The translations under genes and the position numbers were made by a program. Of a stretch of DNA of 64,000 nucleotides, positions 25,432-33,762 are shown in pieces (the stretch's first letter is position 1; every line of letters starts with the position of its first letter). Below the pieces are notes generated by a model. The model was given only the letters and a program-made list of their open reading frames with translations, made no database searches and was not told where the DNA came from. The DNA comes from Mycetocola zhadangensis (lineage in GTDB: Bacteria > Actinomycetota > Actinomycetes > Actinomycetales > Microbacteriaceae): contig NZ_RCWJ01000002.1 in assembly GCF_003668565.1 (NCBI RefSeq), forward strand, positions 310,001 through 374,000. Direction: 5' to 3'.

Positions 25432-25725
25432 ATGCACTTCACCTTCACCTCGCCGCTTTGGGAATGGGATGCGCGGGCCGCGTGGTACTTCGTCTCCGTG
25501 CCCGAGGAGGAGAGTGCCGATATTCGGGAGATCCCGCGGATGCCGTCTGGCTTCGGCGCGGTCAAGGTGCGGGCGACGGTCGGGTCATCGACCTGGGACA
25601 CATCGGTGTTTCCCGACAGCAGTGAGGGTGTCTACATTCTGCCGATGAAGAAGGCCGTGCGCCTGGCCGAGGGAATCGAAGACGGCGACCCGGTGACCGT
25701 GCATCTGGAGCTGCTTGATCTGTAG
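25432..25725 (+). CDS. DUF1905 protein
   Basis: 97 residues. FTSPLWEWDARAAWYFVSVP at the N-terminus, FGAVKVRATVGSSTWDTSVF in the middle and the ending KKAVRLAEGIEDGDPVTVHL are the complete DUF1905 small beta-barrel, a family of unknown function also found fused to YdeI-type domains. No ribosome-binding site precedes the ATG; TACCAT at 25421-25426 ends five bases upstream, which suggests a leaderless mRNA. Longer in-frame starts lack support. Confidence 0.88.
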   Translation: MHFTFTSPLWEWDARAAWYFVSVPEEESADIREIPRMPSGFGAVKVRATVGSSTWDTSVFPDSSEGVYILPMKKAVRLAEGIEDGDPVTVHLELLDL

Positions 25726-25764
25726 GCCCCAACACGCGCTCGCAGAGATGAATGAAGACAACAC

Positions 25765-25800
25765 TTGACGCACTTAGCTATGGGGCGTAGCTTTAAGCTA
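25765..25800 (+). promoter_or_regulatory. Promoter and operator of the hydrolase-tetR operon
   Basis: TTGACG (25765-25770), a 17-base spacer and TAGCTT (25788-25793). The -10 box is the left half of a perfect inverted repeat TAGCTT-T-AAGCTA (25788-25800), with another TTAGCTA just upstream at 25774-25780. A TetR protein is encoded second in the operon and is the likely repressor. Confidence 0.78.
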
Positions 25801-25824
25801 TTCAGATTAGCCAAGGAGAAGATA

Positions 25825-26682
25825 ATGCTTGAGCAACTGCACCTCGAAGAAGGAACCATCGCTTACGACCTGAGCGGACGGGGCCCCCTCGTCGTCCTTG
25901 CTCACGGGATGGGCGACAGCCGGCACTCATACCGTTTTCTCGTCCCGGAGCTGGTTGCAGCTGGTTACCGCGTCGCGAACGTCGACATCCGCGGCTGCGG
26001 CGACTCGACCGCCGTCTGGGGAAGTTATGAACGCGCCGATATCGCCGGTGACCTCGTCGCCCTCGTGCGGCACCTGGGTGGCCCTGCCGTGATCGTCGGA
26101 CAGTCCATCAGTGGCGGCGCCGCAACCATCGCGGCCGCAACGGCTCCGGACGTGGTCGTCGGCATCGTGGAGCTCGCCCCGTTCACGCGAAAGCAGTCGG
26201 TGGACATCGGCGGGCTGCTCCGGAACAAGGCTCACCGCAGCGGAACGGCTCAGTTGGCGAAAGTCTTGCTGAGTGGCAGCCTGAAGGGCTGGCTGTCTTA
26301 CCTGGACCTGGCCATCCCCACCAAGCCAGCCGACTGGGACCGCGAACGCAGCCGGTTCGAGGAAACGTTGCGCCAGCCCGAACGGATGGCGGCACTTCGA
26401 GGGATGGCCAAGACTTCACCAATGGATGCCGGTGGTTACCTCGACAGCGTGCAGTGCCCCGTCCTGATTATCGAAGGAAGCGCTGACCCCGACTGGGCCG
26501 ACCCGCGAGCGGAGGGCTTGAGAATTCTCGCGGACCTCCCTGCCGGCATCGGCGAGCTTGCCGTCATCGAGGGCGCCGGGCACTACCCGCACGCCGAAAC
26601 GCCGGTGGAGGTCCTCGACCTTGTGCTGCCGTTCCTGAGCAAGACGCTGACAACCACCGCCGGATCGGACAACAATGCCTAG
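25825..26682 (+). CDS. Alpha/beta-fold hydrolase
   Basis: 285 residues. GRGPLVVLAHGMGDSRHSYR carries the oxyanion HG motif, the nucleophile elbow is VGQSISGGA (Ser near residue 97), and the catalytic His is in EGAGHYPHAE; SADPDW carries a candidate acid. It is typical of esterases, epoxide hydrolases and peroxidase-like hydrolases; the substrate is unknown. CAAGGAGAAG lies just before the ATG at 25825. Its end overlaps the tetR start by eight bases, and a TetR-controlled role in detoxification is inferred. Confidence 0.9.
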   Translation: MLEQLHLEEGTIAYDLSGRGPLVVLAHGMGDSRHSYRFLVPELVAAGYRVANVDIRGCGDSTAVWGSYERADIAGDLVALVRHLGGPAVIVGQSISGGAATIAAATAPDVVVGIVELAPFTRKQSVDIGGLLRNKAHRSGTAQLAKVLLSGSLKGWLSYLDLAIPTKPADWDRERSRFEETLRQPERMAALRGMAKTSPMDAGGYLDSVQCPVLIIEGSADPDWADPRAEGLRILADLPAGIGELAVIEGAGHYPHAETPVEVLDLVLPFLSKTLTTTAGSDNNA

Positions 26683-27244
26683 AGCAGGCCTCGACCCCGC
26701 ATCGGTGACCGAGGCCGCCGCAGCGCTCGCCGATGAGATCGGCATCTCGCAACTGAGTATGAGTGTCGTCGCCGAGCGGCTAGGGGTGAAAGCCCCCTCC
26801 CTCTACAAGCACGTGGACGGGCTCGCGGACCTCAGCCATCGCATCGCTGTTCTCGCGGCAACCGAGCTCGGCGACGAACTTCGCGACGCGATGCAAGGCA
26901 GAGCGGGCAGGGACGCGCTCGCCGCGGCAGCACAGACCGTCCGCGACTACGTGAAGCAGCATCCGGGGCGCTACGCCGCGACGTTCGTCGCCCGCCCCGC
27001 TGACGCGGAGGGCACCCTCACTCTCGCGCTCGACCGGACACTCGCTTCCTTCGCCGCCGTACTTCGAGGCTATGGGCTCGAGCCGTCCGACGAGATCCAC
27101 GCGCTCCGGATGCTTCGCAGCGTCTTGCACGGCTTCGGAACTCTTGAAGCATCCGATGGTTTTCAGATGGCTGCCGATGTCGAGGCCAGTTTCGCCTGGG
27201 TGGTGGAGTTTCTCGACCGTGGCCTGCGCGCCTCATCACTGTGA
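26675..27244 (+). CDS. TetR/AcrR-family regulator (WHG domain)
   Basis: 189 residues. The N-terminal helix-turn-helix is LSMSVVAERLGVKAPSLYKH; the C-terminal part (ALRMLRSVLHGFGTLEASDG, then FAWVVEFLDRGL) is the WHG ligand-binding domain. It should repress the operon it belongs to and release DNA when a small ligand, perhaps the hydrolase substrate, binds. The eight-base overlap with the hydrolase gene gives translational coupling. Confidence 0.92.
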   Translation: MPRAGLDPASVTEAAAALADEIGISQLSMSVVAERLGVKAPSLYKHVDGLADLSHRIAVLAATELGDELRDAMQGRAGRDALAAAAQTVRDYVKQHPGRYAATFVARPADAEGTLTLALDRTLASFAAVLRGYGLEPSDEIHALRMLRSVLHGFGTLEASDGFQMAADVEASFAWVVEFLDRGLRASSL

Positions 27245-27485
27245 CTCACAGACCGTCACCCTGCCCAATGGGGTAATGGAATGAGCGAGCGGAATCCACA
27301 GTTGTCCCCGCCCGGATGCCCCTCCTGGCGCACGCCGCACACTCAATAACTGAGGGCCCGGCGCCCGGAAGTTAGGGGTTGGCCGGAGACCACTCGGTTG
27401 CGGCGTACGCCCACGGGTGTTGTAATGTCTCGGGGAACAGGGCGCTGAAATCGTGCGGTAGCCGCAACAGGCGTGCGTTGAAGCT

Positions 27486-28010
27486 TTACGAGCTCGGGGC
27501 TTGCTGTGCGGCCGCCCACTCCGCGACGCGGGCGGCGCTCTCGGCCTCGGAGAGGTCCTCGACGCGGGACATCACGGACCAACGCACACCGAACGGATCG
27601 CGGATCGACGCGAACCGGTCGCCGGAGACAAAATCGCTCGGCGCCTCCCGGATTGTCGCGCCCGAGTCGACGGCCCGCTGAACTGTCGAGTCGACGTCGG
27701 CGCAGTACAGGCCCATTGAGTAGCAGTCGTCGTCGCCCGAAGGGGCGGCAACGAGGCCGTAGTCGGGCATCGGCTCCCCGAGCTGCAGGTGGCCGGTGCC
27801 GAAGTCAAGGTCCGCGTGCACCACAACGCCGCCCATCTCCGTGACGTCGATGACGCGCGCGCCGAAGACCGACGAATAAAACTCGATCGCCTCAGCGGCT
27901 CGCTTCACGGCGAGGAACGGGGTCAGACTGGTCGAGCCGTGCGGGATGCCGTTGGTCGTGTTCTCGCCAGTCACGCCGAGCCGGGCTGTGTCGTTCGTGT
28001 TTGAATTCAT
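27486..28010 (-). CDS. VOC-family glyoxalase-like protein (PhnB type)
   Basis: 174 residues. TSLTPFLAVKRAAEAIEFYS, VFGARVIDVTEMGGVVVHAD and the ending DRFASIRDPFGVRWSVMSRV followed by an acidic Ala-rich helix are typical of PhnB/YdhR-type VOC proteins. Function unknown; substrates range from glyoxal adducts to antibiotics. The ATG at 28010 has no ribosome-binding site. It is divergent from the AraC-type regulator gene 70 bases away, which may control it. Confidence 0.85.
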   Translation of the reverse strand: MNSNTNDTARLGVTGENTTNGIPHGSTSLTPFLAVKRAAEAIEFYSSVFGARVIDVTEMGGVVVHADLDFGTGHLQLGEPMPDYGLVAAPSGDDDCYSMGLYCADVDSTVQRAVDSGATIREAPSDFVSGDRFASIRDPFGVRWSVMSRVEDLSEAESAARVAEWAAAQQAPSS

Positions 28011-28080
28011 GGGAAGACCGTACGTCGGCGTGCACGTCATCGGCTTGAAGATTCGCGACGAGATTTCGGGAGGTACGACT

Positions 28081-28875
28081 ATGACGGAACCGGCCGACGG
28101 TCGAGGCGTCCTCTATCCGACGCGACTCCCATCCTTTTCCCGGCGGCCGGCGCCACCGGAGCTTCAGGATCGCGTCCGATGGTTCTGGATTCCGCAGTGG
28201 CAACTCGCGCCGGGGAGGACGTCACGGCAGAACGTGCTGCCGTTTCCTGCGTCGAACCTCGTGGTCGAGGAGAGTGGTGTCTCGTTGTCTGGGCCCACCA
28301 CTGGGGCGTCGTATCGTGACCTTCGCGGGAGCGGATGGGCGGCCGGAGCGCTGCTCCGTCCGGGCGGCATCGCGTCGCTAAGCACCAACCCGTCGGGCAT
28401 TCTGAACACGCAAGTACCCTTCGACGCGCCAGACCTGCAGCGGGCACTCTGCGATGTGATGAGTGCTGATGACGCCTCTGGTATCGAACAGGCAATCACG
28501 GAATTCACGGCCTGGGCGACTGAGAACCTCGAACCGCCCGACGAGTCGGGCCTCCTGGCGAACGCCATGGAGGACCTCATCGCCTCGGACCCGTCGATCG
28601 TTCGGGTCGAGCAGGTTGCGAGTGCCCTCCACCTCTCAGCCCGTGGGGTGCAGCGCCTCGCGCGGCGTTTTGTGGGAGTCCCGCCGCTGGCGATGATCCG
28701 GCGATATCGGCTGCAGGAGGCCGCGCGAAAGCTCCGCGAGAACCCGTCGCTGACCATCGCGCAGGTTGCTGCCGACCTGGGGTACGCCGACCACGCTCAC
28801 CTCACCACCGATTTCACGCGCGTCGTCGGGTTCACGCCGACGAACTATCGACGGAACTCCACGCCCGACGTGTAG
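28081..28875 (+). CDS. AraC-family transcriptional regulator
   Basis: 264 residues. The C-terminal third has two helix-turn-helices: IVRVEQVASALHLSARGVQR and SLTIAQVAADLGYADHAHLT, the latter leading to FTRVVGFTPTNYRR. The N-terminal part (DUF6597-like, with FWIPQWQLAPGR and LPFPASNLVVEE) is the ligand-sensing region typical of AraC proteins paired with VOC genes. ATG at 28081 has GGGAGGT upstream. It likely controls the divergent VOC gene. Confidence 0.9.
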   Translation: MTEPADGRGVLYPTRLPSFSRRPAPPELQDRVRWFWIPQWQLAPGRTSRQNVLPFPASNLVVEESGVSLSGPTTGASYRDLRGSGWAAGALLRPGGIASLSTNPSGILNTQVPFDAPDLQRALCDVMSADDASGIEQAITEFTAWATENLEPPDESGLLANAMEDLIASDPSIVRVEQVASALHLSARGVQRLARRFVGVPPLAMIRRYRLQEAARKLRENPSLTIAQVAADLGYADHAHLTTDFTRVVGFTPTNYRRNSTPDV

Positions 28876-28901
28876 CGCGCCGGGTTTCCCTTGCCCAGAT
28901 A

Positions 28902-28953
28902 CCAAAAATGGCTCTCGCAGCCGCTGGGGGACGGTCGTAAGAGCCATTTTTGG
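28902..28953. terminator. Bidirectional hairpin terminator
   Basis: CCAAAAATGGCTCT (28902-28915) pairs perfectly with AGAGCCATTTTTGG (28940-28953) across 24 bases. The A/T run inside the arms gives a U-tract in both directions. It separates the convergent AraC and SDR genes. Confidence 0.8.
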
Positions 28954-29038
28954 CAAACGGATCATGAGGAGGAATCCGAGTGATGCGGTCGGGATCGGGG
29001 CCGAAGCCAGCCAATCCCGACCGGGTCTGTTGGAGGAG

Positions 29039-29824
29039 CTAGCTCCAAATGTTGTCGCCGCGGAGCGTGGCATCCGCTCCACCATCGATATAAATCGTCT
29101 GGCCGGTGACGTGCGTGTTCTCTTCGCTGGTCAGCCAGACGAGCAGGCGTGCGATCACGACGGCGTCGGAGTGGCCGTTGAGCGGCATCGGCACGGCGGA
29201 GTCGACCATGGCACGGCCCTGTTCGGTGGCGAGCAGGTCGCGGGTCATGGCGGTGACGACGGTTCCGGGTGCGACGGCGTTGACCGGGATGCCCGCGCCG
29301 GCGTAACGCGGTGCGATGCTCTCGCGGCGAACCCAACGCGACAGCGCGCGCTTGCTCGACGGGTAGTTGAGGTAGCCGGCCTCGGGGCCCTGTGCCTCGA
29401 GCGCCGCACCGAGTTCGAGCGCGCGTGCCTCGTCGCCGGCGAGGATCGCGTCGACGAGTTCGGGCGAGTTCTGTTGCAGTGACGCCATCGAGCTCACGAC
29501 CGCGATGCGCGGGGCGTCGCTCTTAGCGAGGGTCTCGGCAAGGCCGTCGAGCAGCGCGGTCACGCCGAAGAAGTTGACCGCGACTGTGAGGGCCTTTGGG
29601 GCGGAGATGCCGGCGGCAGCGATGATGCCGTCGATTTTTGAATCGGATGCTTCGAGCACGCCTGCGATCGCGGCGTCACGTCCCAGCGTGGTTGAGAGGT
29701 CAGCTTCGATGTCCGCGTTGCGGAGGTCGACGCCGATGACGCGGTGCCCGCGCTCGCGGAGAAGCTCGGCGGTGGCCTGGCCGATGCCTGAGGCGGAACC
29801 GGTAACGACGTAGGTGCGGGTCAT
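29039..29824 (-). CDS. SDR-family oxidoreductase (3-alpha-hydroxysteroid dehydrogenase-like)
   Basis: 261 residues. TGSASGIGQATAELL binds the cofactor, GVDLRNADIEADL is the Asp-containing NAD-type segment, and SSMAS plus YPSSK provide catalytic Ser and Tyr-x3-Lys. The long insertion after the serine (about 128-155) is typical of the 3-alpha-hydroxysteroid dehydrogenase/carbonyl reductase subgroup. Its ATG overlaps the stop of the MarR gene (ATGA), so the two are co-translated. Confidence 0.9.
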   Translation of the reverse strand: MTRTYVVTGSASGIGQATAELLRERGHRVIGVDLRNADIEADLSTTLGRDAAIAGVLEASDSKIDGIIAAAGISAPKALTVAVNFFGVTALLDGLAETLAKSDAPRIAVVSSMASLQQNSPELVDAILAGDEARALELGAALEAQGPEAGYLNYPSSKRALSRWVRRESIAPRYAGAGIPVNAVAPGTVVTAMTRDLLATEQGRAMVDSAVPMPLNGHSDAVVIARLLVWLTSEENTHVTGQTIYIDGGADATLRGDNIWS

Positions 29825-30342
29825 GATGACACTGTGCTTTCTGTAGGGGTTGAGGAGCGGGCTGAGTCGGTGTCGAGCGTGGCCGCGAACGCGCGGGTCG
29901 AAGCGTCGAGACGTTGCATGAGCTGGGTGAGCAGGTGGCGCTCCTTCTCGCTCCAGCCGTCGAGCAATTCGCGGAGCATGCCGTCACCCGCCCGGATGAA
30001 CGCGGCAGCTACCTCGGCTCCGGCCGGCGTGAGGTGGACCAGCCAGGCGCGCGCGTCGGCGTCATCCTTACGGCGCTCGATGAGCTCGGCGGTTTCGAGG
30101 CGCCCGAGAATTTTGCTCACGTTGGAGGCGCCGGTGCCGAGGTTGTCGGCCAGCACGGACGGTCGCATCGGGCCCTGTCGGTCCAGGATGCTGATCGCCG
30201 TGATCGATGTCGAGTCCAGATCGATGCCCTCACGCGCGGTGATGGCCACGAGAAAGCTCGGTGCCGTCCACTGCGCGATCACACTGGTGAGCGACGCGAG
30301 AAAGATCGAGGAGTACGGATGCTCCGAATAGGGCTCTGACAC
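29821..30342 (-). CDS. MarR-family regulator
   Basis: 173 residues. AISILDRQGPMRPSVLADNL and recognition helix GTGASNVSKILGRLETAEL are followed by the wing IERRKDDADARAWLVHLTPA, the MarR fold. GTG at 30342 is chosen because GAGGAG lies seven bases upstream; the frame continues to 30480 but the added part is unrelated. It likely represses its own mRNA, shared with the SDR gene, by binding the palindrome at 30360-30374. Confidence 0.9.
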   Translation of the reverse strand: MSEPYSEHPYSSIFLASLTSVIAQWTAPSFLVAITAREGIDLDSTSITAISILDRQGPMRPSVLADNLGTGASNVSKILGRLETAELIERRKDDADARAWLVHLTPAGAEVAAAFIRAGDGMLRELLDGWSEKERHLLTQLMQRLDASTRAFAATLDTDSARSSTPTESTVSS

Positions 30343-30359
30343 TAAGTGCTCCTCAATTA

Positions 30360-30374
30360 CTGTCCTAAGGACAG
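30360..30374. promoter_or_regulatory. Operator palindrome of the marR-SDR operon
   Basis: CTGTCCT-A-AGGACAG is a perfect 15-bp palindrome 17 bases upstream of the MarR start codon. On the minus strand TATGCT, a possible -10 box, directly precedes and overlaps it. This is the usual place for MarR autorepression. Confidence 0.75.
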
Positions 30375-30491
30375 CATATCGGTCCCGGAGCAGCAGCGAC
30401 AGGGCGGGCGCGGCTGTAGCGGCGCCCACTGGCCGCGATTTCCTCCTTGAGGCGGATGCCGTGGCTCGCGTGCCCGACATAACGTTGCGTT

Positions 30492-30779
30492 ATGGCTACC
30501 GACAAGAATTCGAAACCGAGCGACTCGGCATGGGGCGGCGACGGCGGAGACGGTAAATTCCTGGCGATCGGGATAGCCCTCGGGCTCAGTTTCGGAGTGG
30601 CACTCAGTGTCGCTATGGACAACTGGGCGTTTCTCGGAGCGGGCCTCGCAATCGGAGTCGCGATCGGAGTCTCGCTCGACGCGGCCCAGAAGGATAAGGG
30701 CGCCGCGAAGCCGGGTGACGATTCGGGCGAAGCACCCGAGGTCGGCGACGCCCCCGACGCCCCGCCCCGGCCCGAGTAG
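30492..30779 (+). CDS. Small glycine-zipper membrane protein
   Basis: 95 residues. Two hydrophobic segments with regularly spaced glycines (FLAIGIALGLSFGVALSVAM and FLGAGLAIGVAIGVSL) are flanked by a charged N-terminus and an acidic, proline-rich tail. This pattern packs helices tightly and is common in small actinobacterial membrane proteins of unknown role. TAACGT at 30480-30485 ends six bases before the ATG, so the mRNA is probably leaderless. It is divergent from the MarR gene. Confidence 0.82.
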   Translation: MATDKNSKPSDSAWGGDGGDGKFLAIGIALGLSFGVALSVAMDNWAFLGAGLAIGVAIGVSLDAAQKDKGAAKPGDDSGEAPEVGDAPDAPPRPE

Positions 30780-30908
30780 CTGACTCTCGCGATCACGCCG
30801 GTTCGACCTACAAGCGTCGCACGTGGACGTTCCTGATCGACATCGCGCTGGGCATCCTGGCCTGGGGCGTCCATCCTCGGCGCAAGTTCGGTGCCGACCA
30901 GCGGCGCG

Positions 30909-31946
30909 CTATGAAGCGAGCAGCTCGCGAACCCGCGGAATGACCTGGGTGCCGTAGAGCTCGATGCTCGTCATGAGCTGGTCGTGTGGCATCGGGCCAT
31001 TGGCGTACTTGAGATCGAACCGGTTGAGGCCGAGGGTGCGAGCCGTTGTGGCGATGCGCTGCGCGACGGTCTCGGGTGACCCGGTGTAGAGCGAGCCGTG
31101 TTCGATCTCATTCACGTACTCGGCTTCGGTCACTGGGGGCCAGCCGCGCTCGGCACCGATGCGGTTACGGTTGACGCTGAAGTGCGGCCAGAGCTGTTCG
31201 CGGGCAAGCTCGTCGGTCTCGGCGATGTGGCCGGGGGAGTGCGCTCCGAGCGGCATCCGTGGCAGGCCGAGCTGGTCGGATGCGCGACCATAGAGCTCGA
31301 CGTACGGCAGGAAGCGACCCGGGTCGCCGCCGATGATCGCGAGCATCATGGGGATGCCGGTGCGCACCGATCGCACGACCGACTCGGGAGATCCGCCGAC
31401 GCCGATCCACGAGGTGAGACGGCCGGACTCGGTCTTGGGGTGAACGTCAGCGTCGACGAGCGGCGCCCGGTGGGAGCCCGACCAGGTGACCGGCTTCTCT
31501 TTGAGCAACTGCACGAAAAGGTCGAGTTTCTCGTTGAAGAGCACCTCGTAGTCGGCGAGGTCGAAGCCGAACAGAGGGAAGGATTCGGTAAATGAGCCGC
31601 GACCGAGGATGACTTCCGCGCGGCCGTTACTGACGGCATCCAGTGTCGAAAAACGCTCGAACACACGAATCGGGTCGTCACTCGAGAGCACGGTGACGGC
31701 GGTGCCGAGGCGGATGCGTTCGGTCTGGCCGGCGATTGCGGCGAGCACCATGTCAGGTGCTGAGATCGAGAAGTCGTCGCGGTGGTGCTCACCGATGCCA
31801 ATGAAGTCGACGCCGACCGAGTCTGCGAGCACGGCCTGCGCGATGACGTTGCGGATCACCTGGGCGTCGCTCTCGGGGGTCCCGGTGCTGTCGACCGAGA
31901 CGTCGCCAAAGGTATCGAGGCCGAGTTCGAGCTGCTGCTGTGCCAT
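30909..31946 (-). CDS. LLM-class flavin-dependent oxidoreductase
   Basis: 345 residues, luciferase-like monooxygenase TIM barrel. GVDFIGIGEHHRDDFSISAP, RIRLGTAVTVLSSDDPIRVF, and EVILGRGSFTESFPLFGFDL are the conserved blocks of the group typified by alkanal monooxygenase-like proteins with the GRGSF motif. It uses reduced FMN and oxygen on an unknown organic substrate. A perfect palindrome at 31977-31990 lies about 30 bases upstream of the start. The ribosome-binding site is weak. Confidence 0.92.
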   Translation of the reverse strand: MAQQQLELGLDTFGDVSVDSTGTPESDAQVIRNVIAQAVLADSVGVDFIGIGEHHRDDFSISAPDMVLAAIAGQTERIRLGTAVTVLSSDDPIRVFERFSTLDAVSNGRAEVILGRGSFTESFPLFGFDLADYEVLFNEKLDLFVQLLKEKPVTWSGSHRAPLVDADVHPKTESGRLTSWIGVGGSPESVVRSVRTGIPMMLAIIGGDPGRFLPYVELYGRASDQLGLPRMPLGAHSPGHIAETDELAREQLWPHFSVNRNRIGAERGWPPVTEAEYVNEIEHGSLYTGSPETVAQRIATTARTLGLNRFDLKYANGPMPHDQLMTSIELYGTQVIPRVRELLAS

Positions 31947-31976
31947 GGGGGTGTCCGTCCGGGTATCGCGTAGGTC

Positions 31977-31990
31977 GATGCGTACGCATC
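31977..31990. promoter_or_regulatory. Palindrome upstream of the LLM oxidoreductase gene
   Basis: GATGCGTACGCATC is a perfect 14-bp palindrome 31 bases upstream of the ATG. TTGGCT follows on the far side and could be a -35 box, but I see no TANNNT element at the right distance. A regulator-binding site is likely; no regulator gene is adjacent. Confidence 0.5.
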
Positions 31991-32121
31991 AATACGAGCC
32001 AACTGTCTTCGACTGAATCGTATTCCCCGCCTGGCCATGGCGGCCCAGCGGGTACGCGAACCTCACGGAGCGGAGTTGTGCGCATGCGGGAAGCGGCGCG
32101 TTTGTGGCGTGGAGCTGAATT

Positions 32122-32655
32122 TTACGGTTCGACCTGCCGAGGAATCTGGGGAAGCGTTGCAATGCGGGCTTGGATCTCCTCATCCAGCAGTGCACGCCGA
32201 CGAGCGCTCGTCTTCTCGCGTCGCTCGCGAGTCAGCTCGTCCTTGGCCCGGCGAAGCGCACAGTCGAGGTCTATTTCGACGCAGCCCGTGTCTTCCCCGC
32301 GGAGTTCTGTCGTGATGAGGCGCCAGGCGAGCTTCTCGACGCACTGTAATTGCACGCGTCGCAACAGCGGATCGGGATCGAGATAAGGCGGTTCGACGAA
32401 GGATTTGAGCCCGAAGAGCAGTGCCTCCGCTTGTACGGTGCGGACGACCGCGGCCTTCGGGTTGAACTCGCGTTCCGCTTCAACGAGAGCCAACTCGGGG
32501 GTGGTGAGGAAGGTTGTGGCTTCCGTCTCGAGATAGCGCCGGAGAAGCTTGTCAACCTGCTCGATGCGCTTCTGACGTATCCCAGTGCTGGCGTCATGTT
32601 CTTTGCCGAAGAAGGACACCAGGACCTCTTCGATGAGTGCGGCTTGTTTCTTCAT
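32122..32655 (-). CDS. Hypothetical helical protein
   Basis: 177 residues, charged and mostly helical: KKQAALIEEVLVSFFGKEHD, QKRIEQVDKLLRRYLETEAT, and a basic C-terminal coiled-coil-like segment (RRAKDELTRERREKTSARRR). No signal peptide, membrane segment or known family is recognised. Codon-position GC looks normal for the strand. ATG at 32655 is used; an in-frame GTG two codons upstream at 32661 is possible. Transcribed toward the LLM gene. Confidence 0.6.
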   Translation of the reverse strand: MKKQAALIEEVLVSFFGKEHDASTGIRQKRIEQVDKLLRRYLETEATTFLTTPELALVEAEREFNPKAAVVRTVQAEALLFGLKSFVEPPYLDPDPLLRRVQLQCVEKLAWRLITTELRGEDTGCVEIDLDCALRRAKDELTRERREKTSARRRALLDEEIQARIATLPQIPRQVEP

Positions 32656-32796
32656 GGCCACAGTGTGAGCCCGGCCACCGACACGCGCCGCCGCAGCCCG
32701 GACTGGGGACTACGCAGGCGCCAACGACTCGGCAACGATGGGGCAGGCGTTTCGATCGAAGGCAGGCTTCATCGGCGAAGCAAACAAGGAGTAACC

Positions 32797-33642
32797 ATGT
32801 CGGTGCCCAGCCCGGGAAAGCACAACAACCCATCGGAACCGATCTCGCGCCAGCGGAAGATCCTCATTGGGGTCGTGATCGGAGCTCTCGTACTCCTCAT
32901 CGTCGCCGTAAGTGGAGCGCTTTCCCAGTTCGTTATTTTCGCGGGCGTGATCGCGACCGGTGTCGGGGCATATGCGGCAACGGTTGGATCGGCCAAGTTT
33001 TTCCGTGTTCGCTCGCGCAAGATCGGTGCGCTTGTGCTCGCCGGTGGCCTGTTTGCCGCAACAATTGGTGGTGCGGCGAACGCTGCGACAGTGGATCCTA
33101 ACGAAAGCGTCGCGGGCATTTCCGAGGCGAGCGAGAAAACGCAAACGAAGCCGCGTCCCCCGAGGACCTCGACTCCAACTCCGACCCCTGTCGTGACTCA
33201 GACCGAGATCCGCGAGCCGGTCGCCATCCCCTTCGAAAGCACGTCCGTTAACGATGCGTCGATCGCCATCGGGACGTCTGTCGTCACCACTGCCGGGGCT
33301 AACGGCGAGAAGGTCATCATCTCGCGGGTAACGACGACAGACGGAGTCGAGACCGCCCGAGAGGTGCTGCGTGAAGAAACTACGGTCCAGCCGGTCACCC
33401 AGGTGACATCCGTCGGCACCAAACAACCCGTCGTTGTAGCGCCTCCCGCACCTGCACCACCCGCAGCAGGCGGCGGATGCCACCCGAGCTATAGCGGAGC
33501 GTGTGTCCCGTTCGCGAGTGACGTCGACTGCGAAGGCGGAAGCGGGAACGGCCCTGAATACGTGCGCGGGCCGCTCACGGTGGTCGGGCCGGATGTGTAC
33601 GACCTTGAACGGGACAGCGACGGAATAGCCTGCGACAAGTAG
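32797..33642 (+). CDS. Membrane-associated G5-domain protein with excalibur-like C-terminus
   Basis: 281 residues. Two or three hydrophobic segments (about 22-42, 45-62 and 76-96) are followed by a Thr/Pro-rich linker, a G5 domain (about 128-215: QTEIREPVAIPFESTSVNDA through REETTVQPVTQVTSVGTK) and a C-terminal calcium-type module with VDCEGG and DSDGIACDK, as in excalibur repeats. G5 domains bind cell-wall sugars, so this probably sits at the envelope in peptidoglycan contact. CAAGGAG precedes the ATG at 32797; an upstream frame extension to 32350 is antisense to the preceding gene and rejected. Confidence 0.87.
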   Translation: MSVPSPGKHNNPSEPISRQRKILIGVVIGALVLLIVAVSGALSQFVIFAGVIATGVGAYAATVGSAKFFRVRSRKIGALVLAGGLFAATIGGAANAATVDPNESVAGISEASEKTQTKPRPPRTSTPTPTPVVTQTEIREPVAIPFESTSVNDASIAIGTSVVTTAGANGEKVIISRVTTTDGVETAREVLREETTVQPVTQVTSVGTKQPVVVAPPAPAPPAAGGGCHPSYSGACVPFASDVDCEGGSGNGPEYVRGPLTVVGPDVYDLERDSDGIACDK

Positions 33643-33702
33643 CAGTTCCTCCCGGGTCCGGTCGAGAGAACCACCCACACACGAATGCCGATCCACCGAA
33701 AA

Positions 33703-33745
33703 AGGTTCTCTGAGTGCGCTTTCGCACCTCTCAGAGAGCCTCTTT
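33703..33745. terminator. Long hairpin between convergent genes
   Basis: AGGTTCTCTGAG pairs with CTCAGAGAGCCT (one G-U pair), with TGCG/CGCA closing an inner CTTT loop, followed by CTTT. It sits midway between the G5 gene and the AraC-type gene stops and can terminate the G5 mRNA. Confidence 0.7.
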
Positions 33746-33762
33746 GGGTAGGTCGAGCGCGG

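Noticed and set aside
32350-32796. Upstream extension of the G5-domain gene
   Set aside because: It is antisense to the hypothetical gene at 32122-32655, and a good ribosome-binding site precedes the ATG at 32797.
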